The notes beneath the pieces are model-generated. The model did no database searches and had not been told where the DNA came from. It saw only the letters and a list, made by a program, of their open reading frames with translations. Source: Mesorhizobium sp. B1-1-8 (GTDB lineage Bacteria; Pseudomonadota; Alphaproteobacteria; Rhizobiales; Rhizobiaceae). Taken from it: a DNA stretch of 64,000 bases. The DNA is taken from NCBI RefSeq assembly GCF_006442795.2, contig NZ_CP083956.1, forward strand, positions 2,085,501 to 2,149,500. The letters run 5' to 3'. The translations under genes were made by a program, and so were the position numbers. This document shows, one piece after another, positions 16,121-26,027 of the stretch; within the stretch, counting starts at the first letter, position 1, and each line of letters begins with the position of its first letter.

Positions 16121-18168
16121 GCGGCTTTGCCGTTGGCGTTCATCGCCTCGTCGGCCAGCCGGCCGGTGAGCTCGGCCATGTGGTCGAACGCGGCCCTGTA
16201 GCTGGCGACGCCGGCCGTTGCCGAACGCAACTCGATGATCAGGTCGCCGATTTCGGCCTGCGGCATCGTCGCCTCGACCACGTCCCATCCCGGCCAGTCG
16301 GGCCGCGCGTCGTAGCCGAGGATCTGGCCGCGCCGCTGCGGGATCAGCGCGATGATCTTCGAGGTCGCATCGGAAGGCGTGACGATCTCGACCTTCATGA
16401 TCGGCTCCAGCAGGACCGGCGAACAGGCCGCCATGCCTTCCTTCATCGCCAGTTTCGCCGCCATCTGGAAGGCCATGTCGGACGAATCGACGGCATGGTA
16501 GGAGCCGTCCGATAAGTTGACCGCGACATCGACGACCGGGAAGCCGAGCGGGCCGGATTTCAGATAGTCGCGAATGCCTGTCTCCACCGACTGGATGTAG
16601 GTCTTGGGCACGACGCCGCCGGTGATGGTGTCGGTGAACTGGAAGCCCGAGCCGCGCGGCAGCGGCTTGATCTCGATCACCACGTCGCCGAACTGGCCGT
16701 GACCGCCTGACTGCTTCTTGTGGCGGCCGCGCTGCTGCGCGCCTTTGCGGATCGTTTCCCGATAAGGCACCGCCGGGGTGTGACCCTCGATCGGGATCTG
16801 GTTCTTGCCCTCCAGGCGCTCTCGCACCACGCGCAGATGCATTTCGCCATGCCCCGACAGCACGGTTTCAGCCGAGTCCTGGTTGTGTCGCAGGCTGAGC
16901 GAAGGATCCTCCTCGGCGAGCCTTTGGATCGCCGCCGACATCTTGACCTCGTCCTTGCGCTCCTTGGGACGCAGCGCGAAGGCAAAGACCGGCTGCGGCG
17001 CTTCCAGCGTGACCAGCGGCCTGATGCCCCCTTTGGCCGAACTCAGCGTCTGGCCGGTCTTGACGTTGTCGAGCTTGCCGAGCGCAACGGTATCGCCAGC
17101 CTTGGCGGAGGCCAGCTTGGACTGGTCCTTGCCGAGCATCCTGTAGATGCCTGAAACCTTCGCCGTGTCGCCATTGGAGAGGAAAAGCTCGGCCGCGTCG
17201 GCCAGTTGCCCGGAAAGCACCCGCGAGACCGACAGTTTGCCGCCATGCGCCGTGTGGATGGTCTTCATCACCTGCACGACAGTCTGGTTGCCGTCGGGCG
17301 CGCCCAGGTGCTTGCGGGTCGCCTCGACATCCGGCGCATCATGACGGATCGTCTTCAACAGGCGCAGCACGCCATTGCCTTTCTCGGCGGTGCCGATCAG
17401 CACCGGCGTCACCGCGCCGATGCGCAGGTCTGCGGCAAGGTCGTCGAAAATCGCGTCCTTTGGCGGCTCGATCTCCTCCAGCAATTGCTCCATCAGCTGG
17501 TCGTCGTGGTCGGCCAGCGTCTCCAGCATCGAGAAGCGTGCCTCCAGCTCGCGCGCCTTGTCGTCGCCCGGTATCTCGGCGACCTCGCTCTCGGCATATT
17601 CGCGATAGATGTAGGCGCGCTCCAGCGCCAGATCGATCGAGCCGATGACGACGCCATCCTTGCGCAGCGGAATCTGGCGCAACAGCAGCGGCACCGAACT
17701 TGCCGGCTGCAGCATCTTCAGCGTGTCGCGCACGCCGGCGATAGCCTTGTCGACCTTGTTCAGGAACAGGATGCGCGGCACGCCGAGATCGTCGAGCTTG
17801 CGCATGATGAGCTGCAGCGCCGGGATCTTCTTCTCGTCGGCCTCGGCCACGACCACAGCCATGTCGCAAGCGGCAAGCACCGGCTCGGCCTCGAAGGCGA
17901 ATTCGATCGAGCCGGGGCAGTCGACGAAGGTGAACGGTTCGCCCATGAATTCCGTGGTGGCGAAGGTCGCCTCGACGCTCATGGCGTGGGCGCGGGCCTC
18001 GGGCGAATGATCGGAGACAGTGTTGCCCGATGAAACCGGATTCTGGCGGGGAATGGCGCCCGTTCGGGCGAGGATGGCTTCGAGAAGTGTCGTCTTACCG
18101 CTTGCGAAGGGACCGACTATGGCAATGCATTTCGGTCCCGTGCGTCGTCCTCCGGCGCGAGTACCCAT
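16117..18168 (-). CDS. elongation factor G-like GTPase (EF-G paralogue)
   Basis: The 683-residue protein has all five EF-G domains. The G domain shows GPFASGKTTLLEAIL (P loop), FVDCPGSIEFAFE (G3) and LFLNKVDKA (G4). Domains II-III follow, then domain IV near QFGDVVIEIKPL, and domain V with GDLIIELRSATAGVASYRAAF. Canonical EF-G reads AHIDAGKTT and DTPGHVDF; here the P-loop Asp and the catalytic G3 His are replaced (FASGKTT and DCPGS). It therefore belongs to an EF-G-like side branch that may hydrolyse GTP differently or act outside translocation. It lacks the usual rpsL-rpsG-tuf context. GGAGG precedes the ATG. Confidence 0.88.
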   Translation of the reverse strand: MGTRAGGRRTGPKCIAIVGPFASGKTTLLEAILARTGAIPRQNPVSSGNTVSDHSPEARAHAMSVEATFATTEFMGEPFTFVDCPGSIEFAFEAEPVLAACDMAVVVAEADEKKIPALQLIMRKLDDLGVPRILFLNKVDKAIAGVRDTLKMLQPASSVPLLLRQIPLRKDGVVIGSIDLALERAYIYREYAESEVAEIPGDDKARELEARFSMLETLADHDDQLMEQLLEEIEPPKDAIFDDLAADLRIGAVTPVLIGTAEKGNGVLRLLKTIRHDAPDVEATRKHLGAPDGNQTVVQVMKTIHTAHGGKLSVSRVLSGQLADAAELFLSNGDTAKVSGIYRMLGKDQSKLASAKAGDTVALGKLDNVKTGQTLSSAKGGIRPLVTLEAPQPVFAFALRPKERKDEVKMSAAIQRLAEEDPSLSLRHNQDSAETVLSGHGEMHLRVVRERLEGKNQIPIEGHTPAVPYRETIRKGAQQRGRHKKQSGGHGQFGDVVIEIKPLPRGSGFQFTDTITGGVVPKTYIQSVETGIRDYLKSGPLGFPVVDVAVNLSDGSYHAVDSSDMAFQMAAKLAMKEGMAACSPVLLEPIMKVEIVTPSDATSKIIALIPQRRGQILGYDARPDWPGWDVVEATMPQAEIGDLIIELRSATAGVASYRAAFDHMAELTGRLADEAMNANGKAA

Positions 18169-18319
18169 GGCTGACCTCCACTCAGGCGTTTCCCTGGGAG
18201 CGGCGGCCGGCCTGCTCGGCCGTCGCGGGCGGGGTTTATTTCACCACCTGCCCAAAGGCATCGTCACACGGGTTTGCGGGGAGGGCAAGAAAAATAGGAA
18301 TTCGCCGGCTTTGGGTTTG

Positions 18320-19849
18320 TCAGGCAATCAGGGCAAGCGGCTCGTTGCCGGCGGCGCACAGGGCGCTGATCTTGTCGCGCGGTGCTGGCCTGCCGAAGAA
18401 ATAGCCCTGGAAACGGCTGCAGCCGGCCGTGCGGGCAAGGGCGAATTCCTCCGACGTCTCCACGCCTTCGGCAACGATGGTGATGTCCTGGATGCGCGCG
18501 ATCTGGGCCAGCGCCGAAACGAAGATCTGCGCCACCTGGTCGTGCGCGAGGCTGCGGATGTAGGACCGGTCGATCTTGACGCAGTCGATGGGCAAGGTCT
18601 TCAGGTAGTTGAAGCCGCAATGGCCGGTGCCGAAATCATCGAGCGCGATGTGGAAGCCGAGGCCGCGTAGGGCTTCCAGGCGCCTGAGGATCTCCGGCGT
18701 GGCGGCGGTCGCAACCGTCTCGGTGATCTCGATGATGAACTCGGATGCCGACCTGCCGCTCTCTCGCAGTATGCGGTCGCACATGGTCACGATCTCGTCG
18801 CGCTTCAGCTGCTCGCCTGACACGTTGACCGAGATTCGCCGTCCTGGAAAGTGGCCAATGTCGGCGCAGGCGCGCTTGAAGACCCACTCGCCGATCATGT
18901 CGATGAGGGTCGAGCGCTCGGCGATCGGGATGAATTCGGCCGGCGAGATCAGGCCGCGGACGGGATGGCGCCAGCGGATCAGGCCCTCGAGCGAGTCGAT
19001 GGAGCCATCGGGCTCGACGATCGGCTGGTAATGGAGCTCCAACTCGCCGAGATAGATGGCGGCGCGCAACTCGCGCTCGACCAGCCGGCGATAGCGCTTG
19101 TCCGACAGCATCTCCTCGTCGAACACGGTGATACGGCCCCGGCCACCGGCTTTGCTCTCATAGAGCGCGAGGTCGGCCAGCAGCATCAATTCCGTCGCGT
19201 TGGAGGCGTGCAGCGGAGCAAGTGCGACGCCCACCGAGATCGAAAGCGGAATGACCTTGCCCTCGTGCCGTTTTCCGGCCCGCATCGTTTCCAGCAACCG
19301 CCGCACATCCCTTTGGATGAAGGCCATGTCGCCATGGGGCAGAAAGACGCCGAACTCGTCGCCGCCGAGCCTTCCAATGACCCCGTCGGTGAAGATGCGC
19401 TCGGCTTCCTTGACCAGATGCGCCAGGGCGATATCGCCGAACTGGTGGCCGAAGGTGTCGTTGAGCTGCTTGAAATGGTCGACGTCGATCAGCAGCAGGG
19501 CTGCCTCCCGCCGGTTGCGCAAGGTGCCCAGCCTGTCGCGCAGCGCCTCGATGAAATAGCGGCGCGTCATGGCGCCGGTCATCGCGTCGATCGTCAGAAA
19601 GCGGTGCTTCTCGGCCTCGGCGGCCTCCGCCGATTGCAGGCGCTGGACGACGCTCGAGCGCATATACATCAGCACCACAAGCGCCAGGCAGGTCGATGCC
19701 GCTGACATGGTAAGGGCACTGGCGCGCGAGGCGTTCTCGGTCAGCCCGAAAGCGGCAAGCGCGATGGCGCCAATGCTGACCACAAGCAATGCCTGAATGC
19801 CGCGGTAAATCCTGCCGCTATGGTCCTTGATCGTCGCCAAAATGCTCAT
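18320..19849 (-). CDS. GGDEF-EAL cyclic-di-GMP protein, membrane-anchored
   Basis: The 509-residue protein has two N-terminal membrane helices (about residues 15-35 and 45-65) and no recognisable sensor. A GGDEF domain (about 85-240) keeps RLGGDEF, so cyclase activity is possible. An EAL domain (about 255-495) has SLEGLIRW in place of EAL but keeps the Glu, plus EITET, ALDDFGTGHCGFNYL, VKIDRSYI, VAEGVET and QGYFFGRP. The metal and catalytic residues of a phosphodiesterase therefore look intact. Such dual proteins set local c-di-GMP levels. It is monocistronic, about 150 bp downstream of the EF-G-like gene's start on the same strand. Confidence 0.92.
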   Translation of the reverse strand: MSILATIKDHSGRIYRGIQALLVVSIGAIALAAFGLTENASRASALTMSAASTCLALVVLMYMRSSVVQRLQSAEAAEAEKHRFLTIDAMTGAMTRRYFIEALRDRLGTLRNRREAALLLIDVDHFKQLNDTFGHQFGDIALAHLVKEAERIFTDGVIGRLGGDEFGVFLPHGDMAFIQRDVRRLLETMRAGKRHEGKVIPLSISVGVALAPLHASNATELMLLADLALYESKAGGRGRITVFDEEMLSDKRYRRLVERELRAAIYLGELELHYQPIVEPDGSIDSLEGLIRWRHPVRGLISPAEFIPIAERSTLIDMIGEWVFKRACADIGHFPGRRISVNVSGEQLKRDEIVTMCDRILRESGRSASEFIIEITETVATAATPEILRRLEALRGLGFHIALDDFGTGHCGFNYLKTLPIDCVKIDRSYIRSLAHDQVAQIFVSALAQIARIQDITIVAEGVETSEEFALARTAGCSRFQGYFFGRPAPRDKISALCAAGNEPLALIA

Positions 19850-19930
19850 GTCCGCGCCCCCACAGCACGCGCCATGGCTAGAGCCTAGCCGTTAAGAAAC
19901 ATTAAGCGCGGCGACCGGCGCGCCATATTC

Positions 19931-19956
19931 CTGCGCGCCCTTTTGGGGGGGCGCAG
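19931..19956. other. hairpin in the 299-bp gap between the GGDEF-EAL and cupin genes
   Basis: CTGCGC/GCGCAG with inner GCCC/GGGG pairs forms a strong stem-loop, followed rightward by TTTATGGTT. It lies in the shared upstream region of two divergent genes, so it could be a leader structure or operator of either. The rest of the gap shows no gene. Confidence 0.35.
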
Positions 19957-20148
19957 TTTATGGTTAAAAAGCAACAGCTTGTGACGAGGTTTTGCGGGAT
20001 TTGATGAAACGTGCCGTTCGTGCCGCAAAGGCGGCCCGACGCCATTCCGGCAGCGGCCTGTTGCACCAGTTCCGATATCGGTTGAAACTGGGATAACGAG
20101 GCGCCGCGCTTGCGGCTGCACCATCCGACAAGCCTTGAGGATTTCAAC

Positions 20149-20544
20149 GTGAAGATCATTGTATGCGGCAGCGTGCCGACGATCATCGCGCCGGATAAAT
20201 ATTTCACCGGACGAGTGCTGCAGACGCCGATTATCGAGAAGGAGGCGCCGGCGCGGCTGAGGGCAACGCTGGTCAGCTTCGAACCCGGCGCGCGAACTCA
20301 TTGGCACACGCATCCGCTCGGCCAGACGCTCTATGTCACGGCCGGCTCCGGCCTGGCGCAGACGTGGGATGGGCCGGTCGAGGTGATCAGGGCTGGCGAC
20401 GTCATCTCCTTCGCGCCCGGCGAAAAGCACTGGCATGGCGCCGGCGCGAAAACAGCAATGACGCATATCGCCATGCAGGAGGCGCTCGAGGGTGTTCACG
20501 CCGAGTGGCTGGAAGAAGTCTCCGCCGAACAGTACGGCAGCTGA
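20149..20544 (+). CDS. cupin-domain protein
   Basis: A 131-residue single-domain cupin. The GTG at 20149 is chosen because TTGAGGA lies seven bases upstream; a TTG at 20110 would give 13 more residues with no ribosome site. Cupin motif 1 reads GARTHWHTHPLGQTLYVTAGSG and motif 2 GDVISFAPGEKHWHGAG, giving the His/Glu-type metal ligands (HWHTH...H). Relatives are annotated as carboxymuconolactone-like or (R)-mandelonitrile-lyase-like cupins, but the reaction cannot be assigned. It is convergent with aatA. Confidence 0.78.
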   Translation: MKIIVCGSVPTIIAPDKYFTGRVLQTPIIEKEAPARLRATLVSFEPGARTHWHTHPLGQTLYVTAGSGLAQTWDGPVEVIRAGDVISFAPGEKHWHGAGAKTAMTHIAMQEALEGVHAEWLEEVSAEQYGS

Positions 20545-20601
20545 CCGGCGCCCATCCCGGCCCTGAGCCGGGTTCCCGGATGCCGGTGATGGCTTTGCCG
20601 A

Positions 20602-21855
<1,254 letters not shown>

Positions 21856-21987
21856 TCATGTCGCATCATCTCGCCAAGCGCAAGCATTGTCGGATGAGCC
21901 AGAGGTCAAGGTGGCGTGAGCGGCAACCTTAAATTCATCAACGACCGGTAAACCCTTCACTGGCAGGATCGCAGATTGAATTCCGCC

Positions 21988-22896
21988 ATGTCGCGGAGCG
22001 AGGGACCCTTGTCGCGCAGCATCGGGCTTGCTCACATCATCCGTCATGATGACGGCACCTCCAGCGGTGTCTGGGGAATCTATACGCTGCGGAGCGCCTT
22101 CCAGCCGATCTTCGCCTTCAACGAGGGCAAGCTTTCGGTCGTCGCCTTCGAGGGGCTGATCCGGCCATTCCGCGACGGCGAGCCGCAGTCGCCGATGAGC
22201 TTCTTCAGCACCTGTCCGACCGGCGACCGGCTGCATATCGAGGCGCTGACGCGCACGCTGCATCTGTTGAACGCCGGCGCCTGCCTGCCGCAGGAGGCGT
22301 CGATCTTCATCAATTTCGACCCGTCTGTCTTCACCGACCGCGGCATTACCGACAAGGCGTTGCGCGACATGCGCCTGGTGCTGCACGAAGCAGGCATCGA
22401 TCCGCGCCGCATCGTCTGCGAGGTCACGGAGCAGAAATCGGCTTCGCAGGAGACGCTTTACAGTTTCGTCGAGGCGCTGAGGGCCAACGGTTTCCGCATC
22501 GCCGTCGACGATTATGGCGCTGATGATTCCGACATCAACCGCATCAAGGAATTGCGGCCGGACGTCGTCAAATTCGACGCCCTCTGGATCACCCAGCTGA
22601 TGGAGTCCGGCGCCGGCTTCGCGCTGCTGACCGCCATGGTGAAGGGTTTCGAACAGCAAGACATCCGCACCGTATTCGAAGGCATCGAGGAAGGCTGGCA
22701 GCTCGAACTGGCGGAGAAGTCAGGCGCCTCGATGGTGCAAGGCTACGTGCTTGCCCGGCCGGAACTGGCCCCGACCAGTTTTCGGGTTTTCGGCAAGGGC
22801 CCGCCGCCGGTCGAGGACAGCAAGGCCACAGCCAGCCCAGCGCCGGAGTCGCCGGCGCGGCCGGCAAAGGCGTTCGGGCGCAGGACCGCGCCGTGA
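21988..22896 (+). CDS. stand-alone EAL-domain protein (first of a tandem pair)
   Basis: A 302-residue cytosolic protein made almost wholly of an EAL domain. The catalytic positions can be followed: FEGLIRP (E), INFDPS (N), CEVTEQK (E), VDDYGADDSD (DD), VVKFD (K), FEGIEEG (E) and VQGYVLARP (Q). The loop-6 sequence DDFGTGxS of typical EAL enzymes is replaced by DDYGADDSD, which may weaken dimerisation or catalysis. The ATG at 21988 is taken as start; TTG 21976 has AGGA at a good distance and is an alternative. Its stop overlaps the start of the next EAL gene, so the two are co-translated. Confidence 0.85.
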   Translation: MSRSEGPLSRSIGLAHIIRHDDGTSSGVWGIYTLRSAFQPIFAFNEGKLSVVAFEGLIRPFRDGEPQSPMSFFSTCPTGDRLHIEALTRTLHLLNAGACLPQEASIFINFDPSVFTDRGITDKALRDMRLVLHEAGIDPRRIVCEVTEQKSASQETLYSFVEALRANGFRIAVDDYGADDSDINRIKELRPDVVKFDALWITQLMESGAGFALLTAMVKGFEQQDIRTVFEGIEEGWQLELAEKSGASMVQGYVLARPELAPTSFRVFGKGPPPVEDSKATASPAPESPARPAKAFGRRTAP

Positions 22897-23753
22897 GCGC
22901 GCGGCCGGACAGGCGGCGGAACGCCGCCGAGGCGATCTTCGCCGACGAGATCGGCATTCAGTTCGGTGTTTATGGCGAGTTCCGGCTGTGGAGCGCCTAT
23001 CAGCCGATCTTCGCGCCGCAGGGCAGGACACTTCAAGCAGTCGCCGTCGAAGCGTTGATCGAGCCGCGCCGCGCCGCGAGGCCGGTGGCGACGCCTGTGT
23101 TCTTCGACAGCGTACCGGCATCGGACCGCCTGTTCGTCGAGACGATGTGCCGGATGCTGCATCTCGGCAATTACCGGAACATCGGCGTCGACGGGCTCTC
23201 CCTGTTCTTCAATTACAATCCGCTGATCAATGATCATCTCGGGCGGGCGCTGGCCGAAATCCGGGTGATGACCCGGCATCTCGGCGATTTCGGCCTGGAG
23301 CCGGCCATGCTGGTTTGCGAGATCACCGAACAGGCGGCCGACAACCAGGTTCTCACCCGCCTCGTGCGGGAAATGAAACGCGACGGCATCCGTATCGCCA
23401 TAGACGATTTCGGCACCGGCCATTCGACCGAGGAGCGCATCGGCCTGCTTTCCCCCGATATCGTCAAGATCGACGGCGCCTGGTTCGCCGAGTTCTGCCG
23501 GCATGCCGCCGCCGAGCGGTTCTTCCGGCCGCTGGTCTCGATGCTGCACGACCACGGCGCCAAGGTGCTTGTCGAAGGCATCGAGCAGGCCACGCATCTG
23601 CGCGTCGCGCTGGATGGCGGCGTCGACCTCCTGCAGGGGTTCCATCTGGCGCGCCCGGCGCTCGCCGGCACGATCTTCAACGAAGAGCCGATGTCGGTCG
23701 ATGCGCTGCTCGGGATCGACAACAAGGTCGTGCCGTTGCATCAGCGCCGCTGA
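22893..23753 (+). CDS. stand-alone EAL-domain phosphodiesterase (second of a tandem pair)
   Basis: The 286-residue protein starts at a GTG sharing GTGA with the upstream stop. It keeps a full set of EAL residues: VEALIEP, LFFNYNPL, CEITEQA, IDDFGTGHS, DIVKIDGAW, LVEGIEQ and LQGFHLARP. A c-di-GMP phosphodiesterase is therefore likely. It is paralogous to the upstream gene (both contain a WSAYQPIFA/LRSAFQPIFA-type start and a similar length) but has the canonical loop 6. Neither has a sensor or membrane segment. Coupled expression suggests a heteromeric pair or division of work. Confidence 0.87.
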   Translation: MSARPDRRRNAAEAIFADEIGIQFGVYGEFRLWSAYQPIFAPQGRTLQAVAVEALIEPRRAARPVATPVFFDSVPASDRLFVETMCRMLHLGNYRNIGVDGLSLFFNYNPLINDHLGRALAEIRVMTRHLGDFGLEPAMLVCEITEQAADNQVLTRLVREMKRDGIRIAIDDFGTGHSTEERIGLLSPDIVKIDGAWFAEFCRHAAAERFFRPLVSMLHDHGAKVLVEGIEQATHLRVALDGGVDLLQGFHLARPALAGTIFNEEPMSVDALLGIDNKVVPLHQRR

Positions 23754-23837
23754 TGTTTTTACCTAAAAACAAATCACTGGATGAGACCTGCGCAGGCGAG
23801 TTAAAGCCTTTCCGATCGACTGCACGGGGACAATGGC

Positions 23838-24446
23838 ATGATCCTTTACGACATGATCGACAGCGGCAATTGCTACAAGCCGCGTCTGTTGATGGCCAAG
23901 CTCGGCACGCCCTTCACCCGCGTCGAGGTGAATTCACATACCGGCGAGACGCGCAAGGCCGACTATGTCGCCAAGAATCCGAACGCCATGGTGCCGCTGC
24001 TCGAGCTCGACGATGGCAGGCGCATCGCCGAATCCAATGCCATCCTGCTCTATCTCGCCGAAGGCACGCGCTTCCTGCCGGCCGACAGATACGAGCGGGC
24101 GCTGGCCTACCAGTGGCTGTTCTTCGAACAATACAGCCACGAGCCCTATATCGCCGTGCGCAAGGCGCTGCTCACCTTTCCCGAGCGGGCCAAAGATGCG
24201 ACGCCGGAACGGCTGGCGCTCACATTGGAGCGCGGCAACAAGGCGCTCGGCGTGATGAACAGGCATCTGGAGACAGACGCCTTCTTCACCGGCGGCGCCT
24301 TCAGCGTCGCCGACATCGCGCTCTATGCCTACACCCACACCGCCGAGATGGGTGGCTTCCAGCTCGATGCCTATCCGGCCGTTGTTGCCTGGCTGAAGCG
24401 GGTCGAGGCCGACAAGGGCCATGTGCCGATCGAGTGGGTGGGGTAG
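23838..24446 (+). CDS. glutathione S-transferase family protein
   Basis: A 202-residue two-domain GST. The thioredoxin-like N-domain has YDMIDSGNCYKPRLLMAKLG at the active-site end and NPNAMVPLLELDDGRRIAESNAIL, the glutathione-binding cis-Pro and ESxAI motif. The helical C-domain contains FFTGGAFSVADIALYAYTH, the conserved N-capping box. A Ser or Cys at positions 9-11 could be the catalytic residue, as in beta- or xi-like classes. The role is probably detoxification. It is convergent with the toxin-antitoxin pair. Confidence 0.88.
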   Translation: MILYDMIDSGNCYKPRLLMAKLGTPFTRVEVNSHTGETRKADYVAKNPNAMVPLLELDDGRRIAESNAILLYLAEGTRFLPADRYERALAYQWLFFEQYSHEPYIAVRKALLTFPERAKDATPERLALTLERGNKALGVMNRHLETDAFFTGGAFSVADIALYAYTHTAEMGGFQLDAYPAVVAWLKRVEADKGHVPIEWVG

Positions 24447-24497
24447 TTTTCTCTCGCTACCGTCACTTCCCTGCGGCAGCAGCGTTCGCAGGCGCAC

Positions 24498-24747
24498 CTA
24501 TTTAACAAGCCGGTCATACTCGGAATGGGTGCCGATCCAGAACCAGATCGTCATGGTCGCGGACTGACACAGCGCGGTAATTCAGGTCAACCCGCGCCGA
24601 CCAGTAACGTCCAACCAACTTCAAATGCAGGGAAGGGTGAAAGGGATCAGCGCGTAATCTGGCGAAACTATTGTCCGCCTTTGTCCGGATTGAGGAGGGC
24701 AATTTGCCGTAAGCCTCCCAGAAAGAGGGAGCGGCAAAGTGATTCAC
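24498..24747 (-). pseudogene. RelE/ParE-like toxin, frameshifted near the C-terminus
   Basis: The reading starts at GTG 24747 (VNHFAAPSFWEAYGKLPSSI), overlapping the antitoxin stop by four bases. It runs through LHLKLVGRYWSARVDLNYRAVSV, a RelE-fold toxin core, to DHDDL. In frame it then reads VLDRHPFRV and stops at 24514. Shifting by one base at about 24552 restores WFWIGTHSEYDRLVK and a TAG at 24498, the usual end of this toxin family. The C-terminal strand and catalytic tail are therefore probably lost. A sequencing error or an unusual short but active form are the alternatives. Confidence 0.7.
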
Positions 24748-24944
24748 AGAGGCCGGGTCCGGCCGGCGCGATGATCGGCCAAAGCCTGTTCCGCAAGTTT
24801 GTCCAGCCGTCCCGCTTTTGCGTCGGCCCCGATCTGCCGATCCCACATATCCGCCTGAAGCTCCTCGAACCAGGCGGCAAACGCCTTCAGCTCGTCAGGG
24901 CTCAGTTCGGCGATGGACTTTTCGATCTGTTCTAGCTTGGTCAT
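24744..24944 (-). CDS. antitoxin of a RelE/ParE-type toxin-antitoxin pair
   Basis: A 66-residue protein from ATG 24944: MTKLEQIEKSIAELSPDELK, then FAAWFEELQADMWDRQIGADAKAG and LDKLAEQALADHRAGRTRPL. This matches short helical antitoxins found next to RelE-like toxins: an N-terminal amphipathic part for DNA or dimer contacts and an acidic C-terminus that wraps the toxin. The stop overlaps the toxin start (GTGA), the usual coupling. An upstream start at 24998 would add 18 unconserved residues. It appears intact although the partner toxin is frameshifted. Confidence 0.72.
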   Translation of the reverse strand: MTKLEQIEKSIAELSPDELKAFAAWFEELQADMWDRQIGADAKAGRLDKLAEQALADHRAGRTRPL

Positions 24945-24997
24945 GGCGAGCAAATAACATAATTGCCTCGGCGAGGCCAACAACCGTGATACAGACA

Positions 24998-25025
24998 AAT
25001 AAAAAGGCGGGACAATGCCCGCCTT
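24998..25025 (-). terminator. intrinsic terminator of the cold-shock transcript
   Basis: Read leftward, the stem AAGGCGGG / CCCGCCTT with a six-base loop is followed by TTTTATTTG. It lies about 165 bases beyond the csp stop codon, so the mRNA would have a long structured 3' untranslated part that includes another GC-rich hairpin near 25140-25180. Confidence 0.75.
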
Positions 25026-25191
25026 CCCATTTCGGTAGCCTGATCGGGAGCGTCCGGTCCGGGCTGGCAGCTATCTGCTGTTCCAGCTTGTCGGTTCTTT
25101 TCGCTCCGGCGCGCTTCTCACGCGACCGTCAGTACATCCGTGACTTGCCGCGCGCCCCGAACCTTCGTCCGGCGCGCGCCATTCGCAAAAA

Positions 25192-25404
25192 TCAGGCTGC
25201 CTTGCTCAGAGATCCAGCCGCGGACTTGCCGGTGCGGCGGTCCTGCTCGATCTCGAAGTTGATTTTCTGGCCCTCGACGAGGGTGCTCATGCCAGCGCGT
25301 TCGACAGCGGAGATGTGGACGAAAACGTCCGCGCCGCCGGCGTCAGGCTGGATGAAACCGAAGCCCTTGGTGGCGTTGAACCACTTGACCGTACCAGTTG
25401 CCAT
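25192..25404 (-). CDS. cspA: CspA-family cold-shock protein
   Basis: A 70-residue OB-fold RNA chaperone: [19 protein letters not shown], with RNP1 (KGFGFI) and RNP2 (VFVHIS) intact, ending in GSLSKAA as in many rhizobial Csp proteins. The ATG at 25404 has GAAGGACAC upstream. The longer open frame to 25701 is the untranslated leader. A good promoter about 130 bases upstream implies a long 5' leader, the usual place of cold-responsive RNA folding in cspA mRNAs. Rhizobia carry several csp paralogues, so the exact symbol is provisional. Confidence 0.93.
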   Translation of the reverse strand: MATGTVKWFNATKGFGFIQPDAGGADVFVHISAVERAGMSTLVEGQKINFEIEQDRRTGKSAAGSLSKAA

Positions 25405-25536
25405 TAGAGTGTCCTTCACATTTGCTTTGGTTTGACCGGACCGAAGTCCAGCCGGTGGTATCGAAATTTTGGAGATAGACGTCAGCAAACGCGAAGGATC
25501 GCGAGGCCCGATCGATCGGCCAAATTCAATACCGGG

Positions 25537-25565
25537 GATATAGGATGTTTTGCGGACGAAAACAA
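25537..25565 (-). promoter_or_regulatory. sigma-70-type promoter of the csp gene
   Basis: Reading leftward, TTGTTT (25565-25560) and TATATC (25542-25537) are separated by exactly 17 bases. The predicted start near 25530 leaves a leader of about 125 nt before the csp ATG. Confidence 0.6.
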
Positions 25566-25690
25566 GACGGTATGGTGGGAAGCACCGGGATGCCGTCGAA
25601 TGGCCGCGCCGATCGCGTGGAATTTTTGCGGCCGGGCGCGCGTTGTGGAGGCAAACGGCACGTTCGCCGCCGCGGTTTTGGGAGACGATC

Positions 25691-26017
25691 ATGAAAGCCA
25701 TTCTGCTTGCCGCCTGCCTGATGCTGGTGGGCGCCGAGGCGCAGGCGGTCTCGCGCTACGACCCGACGCGCATGAGCTGCGACAGGGTGCAGGCGACGAT
25801 CGCCAGGCAAGGCGCCGTCATCCTGCGCTATCAGTCGACGCGCGTGCCGGGGCTGCCGCTCTACGACCGCTATGTGCAGGACGAGCGTTTCTGCAACATG
25901 GGCGAGATCAGATCGAGGGCCTATGTGCCGAGCGCCGACACAAGGTCCTGCGCGGTCTATGTCTGCAAAAGGCCCGACTTCGACCGGCATTTCCGCCGCC
26001 GTATCCTCAGGCACTGA
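25691..26017 (+). CDS. small secreted protein of unknown function
   Basis: A 108-residue protein from ATG 25691 (GGAGACGATC upstream), with a signal peptide [19 protein letters not shown]. The mature part is about 90 residues, basic at the C-terminus, and holds four cysteines (SCDRV, FCNMG, SCAVYVC) that could form two disulfides in the periplasm. I recognise no named family, although similar short Cys proteins are common in rhizobia. It is convergent with ogt, ten bases apart. Confidence 0.68.
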   Translation: MKAILLAACLMLVGAEAQAVSRYDPTRMSCDRVQATIARQGAVILRYQSTRVPGLPLYDRYVQDERFCNMGEIRSRAYVPSADTRSCAVYVCKRPDFDRHFRRRILRH

Positions 26018-26027
26018 GGCCCTGGAA

